In this document: one piece after another, positions 1-30,400 of the stretch
Layout of the letters: each line of letters begins with the position of its first letter
How positions within the stretch are numbered: the stretch's first letter is position 1
Assembly: GCA_019155185.1 (NCBI GenBank)
Contig: CM032814.1
Location: 13,677,547-13,741,546, forward strand
Source: Beaufortia kweichowensis
Taxonomy: Eukaryota; Chordata; Actinopteri; Cypriniformes; Gastromyzontidae
DNA length: 64,000 bases
Direction of reading: 5' to 3'
The notes under the pieces: model-generated
Database searches by the model: none
Seen by the model: only the letters and a program-made list of their open reading frames with translations
What the model was told of the DNA's origin: nothing
Translations under genes and position numbers: made by a program

Positions 1-3000
1 ATTGATGAAAAGGATAAACTCAATAATAAATATTTCATAACAATAAACATAAACTTAAAAAAGTAATAAAACATGATTTTAAAAATGGCTAAAAATATAT
101 ATATTTTTAAATATCTAAAATGTATAAAATTGGTTATAGTGCATTTTCATGTGTATTCTCAATATTTGCAGTGACTGTTAACAGGTTGTGCCAAAAGATA
201 AAAATCATCAGCATGTGCATGGAAAAGATGCATTGTCACATAGCTCTTTTTACTACAGTGTACGTGAGCGAATGAAAACTACACGCATAACATTTTATTT
301 CTTGTTGAATTGTCCCTTTAAACGGTAAATTAATGAGTAGCTGGTGAGGTAAAGAAACATCCCTGCCCCAATGCCTTGTTTCTCTCCAGGGCCATAAGAC
401 GTTGGCATGCGGTGCCCTTTTATGCCAGTGAAGTGCTGGAATCCGAGTCCTGCCCTTTATTTGAGTCATTTGTTTTACTGGCTGATTTGAAAGGGAGCTT
501 TGCCGGTTTTACAGCTTTCCCCTTCCTCTCGGAGCTAGTTACCTCAAATGGAGACTGTCCCTGTCCAATCGGCAAAGAGAGAGGGCAGTTTTATGATCCC
601 TGTGTGGCTTCAAGACTGCCTAGAGCGCCGAGTATTTATAAAGAAGTCCGTCATGTGTTCTGCACACCAGCAATTAGAGAGCCTCAGGCAGATAGAGCGC
701 TGAAAAAGTTTGCGGTTTAAGAGTAGAAGAGATCATACTCTTTGACGGTTTACTGCCCTTTTCTCTCCGAAGGCTTATTAGCGCGACAGGTTTAGGAACG
801 CAGTCCGTTTTGGAGTGCCGTGTTTTGGTGTGTCCTAGAAAATCTGTCTCTGGCTAACACTTGCATGGAAACAATACGCCCACAGAGTACGCTTACTCCA
901 TGACAGCACGCAGGGAAGATGTCCCCTGAAAGTTGTGAAACTGCAAAGCTCTGTTAACATCTTTCGTGCGAGCGCTCAGCAGGAAGGCACAAACCAGAGA
1001 ACTTTAATGACACTTAGACATTCCAGTATGATAGCCGGTCGGTTGGAACTAGGTCACTGTCAAAGCACACTTTTTTCTGGTCCTAGTCATATTGTAGCCG
1101 TCTTCATTGTTTGGCAAGGCCATTTTGTTGCACCAGCTACTACATTTTTTGTTGTCATGTTGTGTACTGCCTTCAGGCGCTTTAATATTAAGATAACATA
1201 GTTTTCTGAATAACTGTCAGTTGCTTATGGAGCTGCTGAAGCATCTGTGCCTAGAAAGTCTTTTTTTGTGAACAACTGGTGTTTTTATAAGATCTTTCTG
1301 TCACCGTTCCACAGGGGGAACACTTATGTTATTTCACTGTTCGCTTTAATATTTCACATTTAAATACCTATCATTTTAAAAATTGTGGTTTGGATTGTGC
1401 ATTTTGGATATGCAGTGACGGTTATCTGGTTATATGAATGTTCTGGTTATATCTGGTTATATAAATGTTGTAAAAAGTTTTGTAAATATTACAAATAAAG
1501 GCTAATAAAACATTTTGAAGCCGCTTCACGTCAGGGTCATGATCACTTTGTCTTGGTTTGTTGTGCAATAAAAACCACTGGCTGTACGTTGTCCCTTATG
1601 TATATTTAACTATTAATAACATCCATTTGTTTTTTATTGCATTAGTTCTGTTAAATATGTATGTACTTATGTGTATATTTATAGAGAGAGAACAAAAATC
1701 TGGATAAATAAGGTCCCTTATTGGAAACTTGGCTTGGCCATCTTCAAATTCACGCAGCACGCAATTCAGAATTCACTCCCAAATTTTGTCTGAAACGATT
1801 TAAAATGTATAGAAAAGCTGTCAGGTCTTTCTGAACCAAAACCTTAAGTTTGATTCCTTATCATTTGTTCTCCGAGACAAAGGCATATATACCATTACGC
1901 TTTGTGGGGGATGTTAAGGTTGACGGGGTCCATCTGAGTCCTCACACCCAATTCCACATCTGTCGTGGACAAAAGACTCGCAATAATGACTGGAAAGAGG
2001 TTAGGGGCCTGAGTGGTGACCTATGGAAATGACTTTGGGATCCCTTGCATGATGAGAAAAGGTTTCACAGCTCCATGGCAATGATACGCAGGGGGAGGGG
2101 AATCTGTTGTGAGGACGCATGGTTTGTGAATGCATGCATGGAGTCTGCGGCTTCACTCCCTAACCTCTCCACATATGTGACGTGCATGCACCCTCCGCTC
2201 AATGTAGTGATGTATGAACCAGCTCAGGGATTTCGGTTGCCAGGAAACGGGATGTAATTAATTCCACAGCACACGGAAGGTGAGCGTGAGGAGTTGTGCC
2301 GAGTGGCTTTCTTTGATAAAGAGCGCACGTGATGTTAAGCCTGCTTCCCTCCTCTTCCCTGTTAAAATTCTACAACCAGCTGTGTGGTTTTCCTTCATGC
2401 TTTTTGGAAACCAGACACGTGGCTGGCAACTTTAGCCAGGGTTTTTCAAGCTATTGTTTTGTTTTTGACTTCTGAGCCTTAACACACTCGTTTAGAGTAG
2501 TAAATGAACCACAATGCATTAGGTCTTGTTATCCATTTAACCAACAGAAAAAGTAAGAAGAAGCTGTAAAGTGGTCCATCAGTCTTTAGAGTCCTGCTAT
2601 GTCTTACACAAAACAACATTTGGACAAAAAGCTCACAGTTTGGTCATTACTCTATTTCATAAGCATGCTGTGTATAAACACATTTAGCAGAAAAGATAAG
2701 ACTGTGTGATGTAAATTTAATCTTGAGTTCTTGAGAAATCTTGAGTTTTCTTATTAGGGGGTATGTCTTTGAACAAGTTTGAACAAAGCTACAGCGAACA
2801 GTTTGCATCACTGTTGACTTTGGTCTGCAGGTTCATTGCTTATTAGTGCATAGTCTAGTCTTAAATTTAGACCACTGTATCTTTTTTGGGGTTTAAAACA
2901 TATTACATCATAAAGAGCAAGATAGCGCTGGATTGTTAGTGTTTAAGAAACATTTTTCATTCGTGCTAAGTTGATTTTTAAGGGCTTTTGACATGTATTA

Positions 3001-3479
3001 TCAGTTCTTGACTTCTCAGAATCTTTGTTTGGATGTCTGCAGTGCTTTTTTACTTCCTAAAAAGGTCAGAATAATAAGTTCTATATCACTAATAACAGAT
3101 AATAATAATGTGAATTTTTCGTTGTTAACATTTACTGAGAATAGTATTACTATGTTTTGGACATTTAAGTTGTAATCGTTGGCATGTATTACCATGTAAG
3201 ATTATCTCTTATGTACAATATAGTAAACATTTTGTACAGCTGGTTTTACCTATTGGGTTCGAGCCTTACCAGCTAGAATAGTATAGGAATGGTATATACC
3301 AGAGTATGTATTTGGATTTCTATTAGCACTTTATCTTGGAATCCACCTGGAAATTTTGCTCATTAGCATCTTTCCAAATGAGTAAAATGAGATTTATTTT
3401 TAAATGCATGCTGACCAATCCACCCATCTTTACCAATTTACTTCAAGATGAAGAATAATTAGCTTGGCTCTGAAAACTC

Positions 3480-4080
3480 GACACACTCTTCAATTGATTC
3501 CCGGCCGCTGTTCAGGCAAGTGAAGGGATCGTGAACAAACAGCCCACCTATTCATTTAACTCCACAGCATGCTTGGATTACGCCAATAGATTGCCTTGGC
3601 GTCCGCTTGCTGCATAGACCGTGCAGTAGCTTTCACTTACTTTCCCTCTCTCTGGCGAAAAGATTGAACAGCACTTCTCTTTTTAATGGCAGATAATTTA
3701 ATTACAACATTAGAGGTTGAAGCCAAAGCTCCAGACGTAAAATTCGATTGCCATTGATTCTCAAATTCAGTCTTCATTGTCTTAAGAGATTTTTTTCATT
3801 CTTTCTTTATTCTTCCTTTTTATTTGTAGTCACTCTCAAGACCTGAAATACAGCAGATTTTTAAGGCCCAGCAATGCGAGGTCGAACACCCACTCAGCCT
3901 CTTTCCATTAAAAAATAGCTTTGTGGGTCCTAATCAGATAGCGCACAATAGAATTAGGTTAATTGAAAGCATTATTGAGAGAGCCAAAATTGCATGCTTT
4001 TCATAAACGGTAAAAGTTATTGCAGAAATGGGCCAATTGTCCGTAACATAATTAAAATATTCCATTTAGGCTGTTTCAAG
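3480..4080. promoter_or_regulatory. Candidate conserved non-coding element in tgfbr1 intron 1
   Basis: A 600-bp stretch of mixed composition without coding frames or repeats, dense in TAAT/ATTA homeobox-type cores (aatttaattaca, ggttaattgaaag, gataatttaatta). It is judged only by appearance; no comparison was possible. Confidence 0.25.
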
Positions 4081-4839
4081 GGACCTTTTTTCAAATATTC
4101 AACACATTTTTGTGGACTTCACTGCTAGGAACTATTGAAAGGTATGAAAATAACTAGTGAATAGCATTTTTTAATTTATTTCAAAGAATGAACATTAAAC
4201 TTTAATTAAAAGTCTTTGTACTTGACGTGCAAGTGAGAAAAGCTGAGAATTTTGCCTCGTATGTGGGTTCTGTGCCATCTTGGCGATTGTGTGTGAGACT
4301 TTCTGTTCTCTTCCTAACAGACAAAAACAGACAGATATGAAGTCATTGTGATGTCACGGTCTCAGACTCAAGGGGAAAAGTGTCATGAAAGGCAGGGCAG
4401 CAAGCTGCTATGGAGAAATAACATCTTTGGATTGTGTGAGAAGCAAACACGGTTGTTTGTTTAAGTGCGTTCGACAGGCTCAGCTTTGTAGACCTCAATT
4501 GACTCGCATACTTCACGATATCACGGTGTTAAAGTAATAAGTGAACTCTTTTGTTCAGATCTTACTGTGGAGAAATGTTCGCTTCCAATCTCTCATTCTA
4601 TTTTTGCTCTGCTATTACAACACTTTGCCATCAGATGATTTTAAAGTCACGAGTCTGTTCCTTACAGCGAATGTATATAGCAATTTTTTGGATGAAAACA
4701 TCGCCTAGCGCAAAACAAACAAACAAACAAACTGTAAAGTTGCCTGACTTGTAGTATAGAAGATAGTTTTGAACATTTTTATACATTTACATTTTATATT
4801 ATGACTTATTTTAAACAGAACCCTGGAACATGACATGAT

Positions 4840-4950
4840 GTTCTGTTGCTGCAAAAGAAGATATTTTGAAGAATGTTGGTTACCAAACAAAATTGGCCTC
4901 CATTGACTTCCATTGTATGTTCTACAGAAATACAGACACCAATGAATCCA
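4840..4950. repeat. Fish interspersed repeat fragment
   Basis: Gcaaaagaagatattttgaa followed by gaatgttggttaccaaacaa and cattgacttccattgtatg matches, from memory, a very common cyprinid interspersed repeat (the segment after its 'aaagggatagttcac' start). A related segment occurs at 61410-61545. Confidence 0.6.
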
Positions 4951-6733
4951 AAATGCCTGGTTGGGTTTGGCTGAACTTTTTGTTTTGGTTGTGTTAAATC
5001 ATCTGCCCACTCCACCTCACGGCAGCGCCTATCCCTTCCCGAAATAGTTTTGGCTTTGGGGCTCTCCCTACAGATTCAGTCATGTTCCCCGCGCCACGTC
5101 GTGACCATGCCAGACCCTCTCTCAGCCAAGCTCTGAGTCAATATTTACACATTTCTTCACCATTTCTCATTTGTGACCGGCAGGATATTTTACAGTCAAA
5201 ACATCCATTTGCGCTGCCATGTTAAAAGTGGAGGGTCAGGATTAAAGTGGGTGGAGTTGAGCTTTGGGGCTCTGATGTTTACTTCTGATCAGAAGCAGCT
5301 TGGAGGCCATTCACATGCTACGCTTGTTGGGTCAAGGCCAACTGATTTTGTCGTTGTCCACTTTGCCTCTAGCTGGGTCACATTACACTTTAATAATTGT
5401 TCAGCTTGGATTGTAACACATTGTATTACATTGCAGACAGTGTATTCATGAGAACATTGAGGTCAAAATAAAATGTATTAGTGCATATTGTTTTGAAGAA
5501 GAGAGAAAGGCTTGTCTTTGTTTTGTGTTTATCAAAATGAAATAAACTGTTCTGCCTACAACCACGACTGCACAGAATATTGGTTGATATTAACCGATAA
5601 CCAACTATTTTTTGTTGTTGTATTTTTATGTATTTATAATTTTCCTGATTTGGCCAAATAGGTCCCACTGCACGAGAAATGGCTTGCTAATGTCAGGTCG
5701 TGTTGCCTTTATTTTCTTTCTTGACATTTCTTCTCCCACCGACACATAAAACCGGGCAGTTTATTTGGAACGGATGGATTACCTTGTGCGAATGCAAACC
5801 TTTGGTGTCTTTCCACTAGACAAAATATTCTCTCCGTGCCATCAATAAAAAGATTCAGTTTGATATCCCTGTGCTAGTACACACTGTTCTCAATCTATAA
5901 AGTATGTGTAGAGAGGAATTGTAGATTGCCTTTGCGTCCTCAGTGCTGTTGGCAAGCCTTGAGCAAGAGCAACAAGCAGATCTTCTCCACCTCAGAGGAC
6001 TGCCAACATATGTTGTTTTAAATAAACTAATCTAATGAATAAGGAAATGCCTTTGCTACCATGACTAGACAACTGTGGTTTACAGTCAGGGCACTTGGTT
6101 GTATAAATACATTATGAATATTTTGGATCGGCTATGGTCTCTGTACCCAGCGACCCGTCTGTGTTTACCTGCGATGGAAATGTGTGGAAAGCGTGATTGT
6201 ATGCGTGCTTGTTTGTTACTGTCCTGTGGCAGTCTTGCAGGAACAAAGGCGAGCATGGAAGCAGAGCGAGACAAAGGAACGTGCTTGTTTCCACCTTAAA
6301 CCATTTTGGGTGGTATTACTGTACCACTCAGCAAATTCTTAACCTACTATGTGGGATTGTGTTTTATAATTGCTGTCATTATCCACTTAAGATGGCTTTT
6401 TATATATTCTCTTCTTTCATCATCAGCTTTACATCACAAAACAAAGTTGTTAACGTAGCCTATAAAAATAGTCTGGGGTGAAAATATAAACTTTGAAATG
6501 TGCTTCCTGTTTGTCAGGCAGGTGGTCGGAAATTTACATTGATTCATGAGGCAGTTCCTTCATTTTTATCATCATTAAGAGCTCTGAAATGTTTCTTTTC
6601 TTCAGCACTCATACGATAAAATGAATGCACAATAAGTTTCTGACAATATTGTTATTCTTTTGATGTCAGACTTCATACTGTGTTTGTTCTTTATCTACAG
6701 TATTCAGTCAACAGACCAAAAAACTTCCTGTTC

Positions 6734-6860
6734 CTGTTGCTCAGCTGGTGAAGCAACACCCAGATTGTGGGTTTGATTTTAGAGGAACTGATAAAATGAC
6801 CTTGTATGCCAACGTAGTGTCTGCAAAATGCAGTTATGTAAATGTGTATATAAAATGCGT
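6734..6860 (+). mobile_element. Degenerate tRNA-derived SINE
   Basis: A box-A-like tgttgctcagctggtg is followed about 20 bp later by a box-B-like gggtttgatttt, and the segment ends in a decayed tail (ctgcaaaatgcagttatgta). It is similar in layout to the SINE at 50401-50530. Confidence 0.5.
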
Positions 6861-9339
6861 AAAAGCTAAATTACATATTAAAAATGACATTCACAATGAA
6901 AATTTTATTTTGGCCATATTTATGAAAATGTGTTGCAGATGTGCCCATATTGCATATACAGTCTTTCTAATATGACTTGATGGCAGCATTATAGCTGTTT
7001 ACTTGCAAGACTGCAAGACATTGATTGCTCTGCAAAGTCCAGACATTTCTTTGTTAAAGCGTAGCAAACATCCCCTTTAATATCCTTTAGTTTAAACACA
7101 ACATTTTCAGTAAGATTGCAAGAGTATATCTTATGGATTGTTTACTGCTAACAGCAACAGTGAATTGCACACCTTTGGTTCTCGGTTTCCTTTCTTGTTC
7201 CTTTCTTGCTTATTTTTTCGAATGGCGCGTTTCAATGACTAGATATAGAAACTCTCTCTTTTCAAGGCTGATACAGAGAATAGAAAAACCTTGTGCAACA
7301 TAAAATGGAATTCAGCCTGTTGGAGAGCTGCAGCAAGTCCTGGTGTCTTTGAATGTTATACACGTTTTTGACATTTGCATTTCATTTAAAAAAAATACTT
7401 GCTGGAGTATAATCCCGCTGTCCACATTGCTAATTCAAACATAATGCATTAAGACCACAGCTGCTTTCCCGATACACCTCGCAACCTCCTTACAACATTG
7501 ACTTTTGTCTGCTTATCAGTCCACGCCTTTTGTTCCCTTTCTCTGTTTCTGCATCTTTCTCAGTGGGAATCCGACAGAAACCCCCCGATTAGCCCCATAC
7601 CGCTACTGACAGCTATGCATTGTTTGACTGTTGCCTAGTTACGCCTCTAAGCCTAGAAATTGTGCCGAGGAGCCGATGGGTTTATGTGCCAGCTCTGCAT
7701 TAGGGTGGGGCTCAAGTCAGCCTTCTGTTTCTTTAGATTTATCAATTCATAATTGTATGTAACTGAACCTTCTTACTTTGTTACCCCAATTCTTCCAACA
7801 TCCGAGGATGTGAAAAGGTAAAATTTGGACTATAGCATCCTTAACCCCAAACAGCAAGCTTTATTATTTTTAGCCATCCCAAGAGATTTAGTGTTTTAGT
7901 TACTGGTTTTCATAAAGATATATTAAAGAAGGCTTTTTTATGCACTATGTGAAGAAAACCCTTGATATGACAAGACTGAATGCCAGAATAATTTTGTTGA
8001 AAGTATCTTACAGGACTGTATTATTAAATAAGAGTAAAGAACTAAAGTAAATGTGTTTTTGCATGCATACTATATCATTCTGGATTATTTCACATCATTT
8101 CAGAGTTTAAAAGAATGCGCTGTAGGCATTGTATTGTGCTCTCAGTAATATTACAGTACAGAATAAGGAATTATTCTGGTTTCATGGCCATAACCTGCAT
8201 CTTTGACATGTGCTAGTGTGGTTTCAATATTTTCCATGTCAAAGCTGTAATGAGATCATTCAGTCAATGTCAAGTTCTTTCACCTGTTGGGTACAAGTTC
8301 ACTGAATTCTGGAAGGATGATGGTGTGTTTGCTTAGCTTGCTGTACATCTTTGTCTTGATATTATGGCTTGATTTCTTGGTCTTGCATGATCAAGAATGT
8401 AGAAATCAGACACAGTAACAAACATGGGTCTTGCACACTGACACCGATTGAAACCTGGGATTGATTAAATAGTTGACCAGCAACAAACTAGTCAGGCTTT
8501 ACTATTTTATGATTTAATATTTTAGCTGGTGTGCTTTAAAGCAGCATGATGTGCCTTAGCTGTTGGATAGCTGACATGGTAAAACCTTGCTGAAAAAGTT
8601 TCACCTTTAAATACAAATCTGGATGTTTTTCAGAACCCTGCTGTCTTCTGATATATAAACACCCATGTCTGATTAAGGTCAAAATAAACCAAAACTCTGA
8701 TCAGCCTGATCACAAAGAGCGTCCTCTACCGACTACTTGTCCTGGCAGCACAATGACAAGAAAATCTGTATTTCCAAAGCTGTTTAAGAGCATGACAAGT
8801 GAAGTGCAGAGAAAAAGAGATGCGAGAAGAACAGAAGGTCCTGGGAAAAGGTGAGAGGTTATGCAGCAGGCAGATTCAGGAGGAAGGGAAAGATAGGCAG
8901 GCAAGCATCTCTCCTCATCAGGATGGTGTGTACTGCTCAGTCAGCTGTGAACACGCTCTTGCCCTCTGGGTACCGAAGGGGAATTGCATAACAGTGCTCG
9001 AATGAAGCCATTAGTACACATCCTATTTCTATGGGTGCTGTCCGTGAACTTTAGTAACAACGTATATAACAGCCCTGAGACATTAGAAAGACTTTTTTGA
9101 TGTGAAATCCATTTTAGTAGTTTGTCAAGAACTGCCTTAATAGCCAGGAATCAACCACCTGTTTTTATGTGAGTTATGTAAATGTTGGAATATATAGGTG
9201 ACCTTTGACCCTTCATACTGAAATTGTAATGTGTAAGTATTATAAGAAGCACAGAACTGAACTGATTCTGATTCTCCACAGCTACTTTTATTCACATCTG
9301 ATTAATAATGCATTGATCTTCTTATTGCCTTATATTATC

Positions 9340-9375
9340 TACATTCATTCATTTAGCAGATGCTTTTATAGCCAG
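9340..9375 (-). mobile_element. SINE tail fragment, inverted
   Basis: Cattcatttagcagatgctt followed by ttatagcc is the common fish SINE tail motif in intron 1 of tgfbr1. Confidence 0.55.
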
Positions 9376-10202
9376 GCCTATACAAAAGTGTGCTCAGGGA
9401 CTAGGATATTAAAGCTGCCGTTGCTCAAATTTGTTATTTTCTTTAAATCTTGACATCATTTTCTTAAACATGTCATTCTGAAACATTTATAAACAGTGGC
9501 TGGTGAAACCTGCAGCTTTGTTTATGCATTTTAGAAAAAGTGACAGATGGTTATTTGGAAAAGAACAGGTGATATTGTATGTTTTTAATATTTAATTAAA
9601 CCTTTGGTGCTTGAATTGCTGTCAAATTTAGGTTATTTAATTTTCATGTTGTTGCATCCAGCGATTGTTTTAGCTGCATGAGTTTTTTCTGTACGTCTTT
9701 GCTGATTCAGTGTTTTGGTGGTTCAGCCTTACCTTTCTTTCCCATTGGGATTTTTCTTTTGTGAATTTTGAATCTGGCCAGTCTTGTTTTTGAGAGACAT
9801 CTGTCACGGAAGCTTGCACCCTAACAGCCGTGATACGGACACTGAAGGTCTATGTGAGGTCAGCCATCTTGAATTTCAATCTTTGAACTTGAAATTTTCT
9901 CTGCTCTCGTGCAACACTTGCATCAGCTGCATTAGTGTCTGCAAACTGACTATACTATACCTCTTTTAGGAAATGTTATTCATGGAGTGACCTTGGATTT
10001 TGTCATGTTCTGCAAAGACTATTTTCTTTACTGAAATGCTTGCATAAAATTCCTTACATCTCCATTCCTAAAAGTGGACAATAATGTTGTAATTCTTTGA
10101 CGTATTTGTTCAGACAGTCTAGACCTTCAGATATGCCATGCTGACTTTATTGTTGCTTGTGGTTTTTAGTTTACTCATGCATACCCCACCCCATCCGGAT
10201 TT

Positions 10203-10454
<252 letters not shown>

Positions 10455-12014
10455 GCTTAATTTACATCTTCCCCTGTCTGACTTATTTCCCCTTCCTTCT
10501 ATCTTTGTGTGTATATTGAGTATTCTATCAATGTTTGCAATGATGTGCAGGCAATTTAAAATTAAGCAGCAGTGGAAATATTTTGATGTCGTTTTTTTAG
10601 TTTCATGATCTTTTCTTGTTTCGCAAGTCTGCAACAGTAAAGACGCTTTCATTGTCTCTAATTTTATCTGCGGTGGAAGAAACGGTGTCGATCAGTTCAA
10701 ACTTTAGCTCGTACTACCCACACATCTGTACTTTCTTTGTGACAGCTAGCTTTATTTCTCACTTTGTTTGTCCCCAGCCCTTGTCTCATACTGTATGTCT
10801 CCTTCCACCCTACGCTTGTTCTCTCGCAACGACCTTGTCAGACAGCCTGAGTCAACGGACTGATATTTGTGGCGTCTCACGGCTGTGTAAGTGTGAACAC
10901 GTTGCACGTCTTCAGCATGCGGCAGCGCGAATCGCTGGCTCGAGTTCAAGTGACATTTTTTTGTGGTTTGACAGAATAGCACTAAAATATTTATCAATAA
11001 CATAAGTCACCTTGCTTGAACCTTTGCAGCATGCAAATCGCACCGTGCAGTGTGTTTTTTAAGAGTAACCTGTCTGCACCTCGTCTGTGTCGTGTTGCCA
11101 TGCCAGTGTAATTAACAGGCTTATGAGGCCGTCCGAGGTGCAAACAAGTTCAGCGGGTACATCGTTTTTAAAGCTAGCCATACTTATTTATAAAGGTGGA
11201 TGCACAGAGCAACGAGAAAAACCTTCTCGCATGAAAAACTTTTTCTCTGTACAAAATCATAAAGAGGAAATGAAGTGCAAATTTTCACATTGTTATTTTC
11301 TAATAAATTTCTGGAGATATTTAAAGACAAAACTTATTAAAACTCTGCTAATCTAGGAAGAAGCAATACATTTTCTTTAATTAAACAAACATTTTCTGAG
11401 CATGAATGCATATTTATACCCTTGCTTTTAAAGAGCTTTTATTAATGGTATTTATTTATATATCACCATTGTTTTTTACATTGTTAACCATTTTCATCTT
11501 ATTATATATGTTGTTCTTTTTCATGGACTTTTTATTGGTGTTATGGTATAATTGTACCTGCTACTGAATAAAACCTCTGCTGATATGGTGCTGTGTTAAA
11601 AACTAAGTAAACTAAAAATAAATGAATTACACCCTTGTGTGCCGTTTTTGGTTGTAATTTTTGGCAAACCTCTGCTTTGCCCTTCATCTTTGCTGGAATT
11701 GTGAGTGAAATGACCACATAGGTACAGATGGAGAGCTGTTGTTGGATGGTGGCCATCATATGTTTGTTGATGAGGAAGACAGGTGATCAGTATGGTGCAA
11801 ACAAACTCAGACAGGACAAATGCTAATGCCAATCTGTTGGCGTCAGGTTGTGTAATTTTCTTTGTGAAATGAGATATTTCAACCCAAAAGCAAAAAACAC
11901 GAAAAATGCTGCTTACAGGTAACCAGGGCCAACGTCTTATTGATATTTCATCATTAAAGCATTAAAGCTGACAATTGTGGTGAAGTTGTTTTTTGGCAAC
12001 TTCTTGAAAGTAGT

Positions 12015-12125
12015 ATTAAGTAGCATGGTGCTAGCAACACAAAGGTCACAGGTTTAAGCCCCAGTGAAAACACACACTGATCACTCATTTTGGATGAAAT
12101 CGTCTGCCAAATGTGTAAATGTAAA
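12015..12125 (+). mobile_element. Degenerate tRNA-derived SINE next to tgfbr1 exon 2
   Basis: It contains a diverged box-B-like ggtcacaggtttaagcccca and a tail resembling the common fish SINE tail (tggatgaaatcgtctgccaa followed by atgtgtaaatgtaaa). The box A end is eroded. It lies about 40 bp upstream of the exon 2 acceptor. Confidence 0.7.
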
Positions 12126-12166
12126 ATATGTATGAATGTTAAAAATATATGTTTTTCTGTTTTCAG

Positions 12167-27491
<15,325 letters not shown>

Positions 27492-30400
27492 GCCAGCTGG
27501 CACGGGATATCTCTTGATTTACCGTTTCAAACATTGACACTATGGTCACACTAGTTAACGTTACCTTTATCACTATCCTTTATTATCGCATCACACTCTG
27601 TTCTTCAGAGAGGACGTGAGCACTTTGAATGAAGTTTTGCGTTCGTTTTCGCATTTTTCGACTCGGTCTTAAACAGCGGCACGTGTGACTTTGCCGTGGG
27701 TCTTTGAGGCTTAGAGAACACGTACTCTTCCCAGCCTTGCATCCACGAGATAATAACCTGTATCCTCTGGTCCATCTGCTCTTATCGATAGGCTTGACCC
27801 TGAGGATTATGGGATATCATTTTTACATGCGAGCACAGCACCAGATTCCAACATTAGCATGGCAGGTACCTAAACATGCCTCTTGGGTGCTGGTTTAATG
27901 AAAGCAAAGAAGGATTTTTTATATTTATATCATTTTTGCTGGGTTCTGTTTTTCTCCCATGGAGGGCTGACTGTTTGTGCTTGACTGATTTCTGTGGGAC
28001 CTTATTTTTGCACCTTTCCGCTTATCACTTCTGTTCTTCAGGTCAGTGCGATGTTGTTGTTTTTTCTCTCTTTGTGTTTTTTTGCAGAAACAAAACTGGA
28101 CATGACCTCATTCAGTCTAGGCGAACATGCTGTGACATATGCAATATAGATAAAAGTTATCTACTTTATATTTTTACTGCTCTGCTACAACAACTTCAAC
28201 AATGACAACCATGCCTTCCAAGCCAGGTGTTACCAGAAAGTGCCACTGCTTTGAACCAACCCACCCTCACGGTGTGAGCCGGCCCCTTCCGTCACTGTTG
28301 GTCTAAACGTATCCGAAAAGATTCTTCATAAAGGTTCTTCAGGAATCTCTTATGCACAAGAAGCAGAAGGGGCCGCCACACTGGAATTTTGCTGGTGCCA
28401 TTCTTTATCATTTCTGCCTCTTTATCATCTTCATCGATGCAGCACTGAGGGATGTAACAACGATCCAGACCTCTTCTCATTTTACAGCTTCGGTTTTTTT
28501 GGACAATATGTACTTTTTTCGGGCAAAAAAAGCTGATCGTTGGTAAAGCCAATGACTGACCCGAGTACCCTGTTGGTGCTGTGATTGGACACCCGTCTTT
28601 GTTCTTGGTCGGAGAGGGAATCCGTGGAGGAAACGTGTGTCAACCGGGCCAGTGTGTTTCATTACAGAAGCTTAATCAAGGACTAAGTAACTGTCACTTG
28701 ATGCAGAAAAATCAGTAAAATATAGAGCAGTGACTGGCTATGGACAACATGGCCACTAGACCATCAAAAAATAAATACTAAATAAAAACAATAGCATTAA
28801 TGAAAGTGGCCCAATGATTATAATATTAGACACCTCTGTTCTCGGTGTATAAAGATGGTAAAGTGCTTTCAAAAAATATATATATAGCAAATGGATATTC
28901 ACCAAGCCATAGGTTTTTTTGGCAACATTTTCTAACAGAATGTAAGAAAAGGACTGCTGTAAAACATTTTGAGCTTAAGGGACCAATCCAACATGCTGAG
29001 GTTGTTTCTGTTTTGTTGTAAAACGTTTCATTTGAATGGACTGTAAAATACAGTAAGGTCAATACAGTATGTAACAGAATACATATGTAGCACCAGTTCT
29101 ACCAGTTTATGTGTCTCTATGGAGCGGTGTTGCCACCCAAACAAGCTTGTGTCTCGAGGATCAAAGCTGGATGATATTTAATAGTGTTGTGTCTCATATC
29201 TGCATTCATGAATGAAGACTGAAACAGCTCTCTGAACTCGACTAAACCGGTTTCTGTTGACTTTATTTTCTCAAGGTATCTGTTTTCTAAACTTCCCGTT
29301 TTTTTTTTATTGTTAACTTGAGATTTTTATTTGTAATTATCCCGTTTATAATAGACAAAACCACCAGTGACTTTGATTTCATTGATGATTAAAGTAAAGA
29401 CCCATTGTTTATGAAAATGGGAATGTTTTATTGATCCAGAAATAACTGCAGTTCAAGCATTTTAATATGCTTTGGGTTTATATTTTCTGCTGGACAAGTA
29501 TTTGGTCTTCATCGCTGGTATGCATCAAGTGTCTTTGCTTGTGCAGGGAAAGGACACACTAATAGAAACAAAATGACGAAAATTAAATGCTTAAGAGTGA
29601 TTCATTTTTGCTGGTATGTTTTAAAAGTTTTTCCTCCATTTACCATTCATTAAACCATGGATGTGGTCCATAACGTTATGTCAAGTGTTTCTATAAAAAC
29701 ACAGATATGAGCTTAATTTGAATTGGCATTATTTTGACAAAACAGCACTTCAGTAAGAGCCAGTCACTTATATTGAAAGTATTATTATTACGGTCTGATG
29801 AGACGTTATATGCGTACAGTGAATGAATGAATGACTCCTGCTACATGTTGAAAGCCTAAAATTCCTGAATGAAGAACTTTTTAATGTGTGGATAGGAAGT
29901 ATTGTCTATAAATAATGTGTAAATGTATATAAATATGTACGTACGTTTGTGTGGCTGGTGGCTCTACGCCTTGTACAGTTTGTTACCGTAAAATTAAATC
30001 AAGGAGATTAAAGTGTAAATTAAACCCAATTCCATGAAAAGCAATGAACGTTGCTTCCAGAAGAGGACGTACGCTAAAAGGGAAAATAAATTTAGTTTGT
30101 TTTGTTGTTAAATATAACCGTAATTGAGCTTTTCTTTCAATTGGAACTTTTTTCATATTAATTTGGACACATTTTAAATCGCCAGCAGACTTTTGTTTTA
30201 TTTTTAAATGTAACGTTAACATCCGTTCCATTATACCATATGCAGGTTTTCTATTAGCTAAAGGTTATGCCACACCTGCTATACTTTGACAGCAAAACCA
30301 TACCGTTGCACCTCTGGTTCCACACGAATAGGCGAGACACTAAGATGCCTTTCAAACAGACCATTCTTTTTTCAGTGTAGCTCAAAGTTTTTCTATACAT

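Noticed and set aside
376..720. 114-residue ORF at the left end
   Set aside because: It is short and single-exon, with no recognisable domain or upstream promoter, in DNA that is probably intron 1. Chance is the simpler reading.
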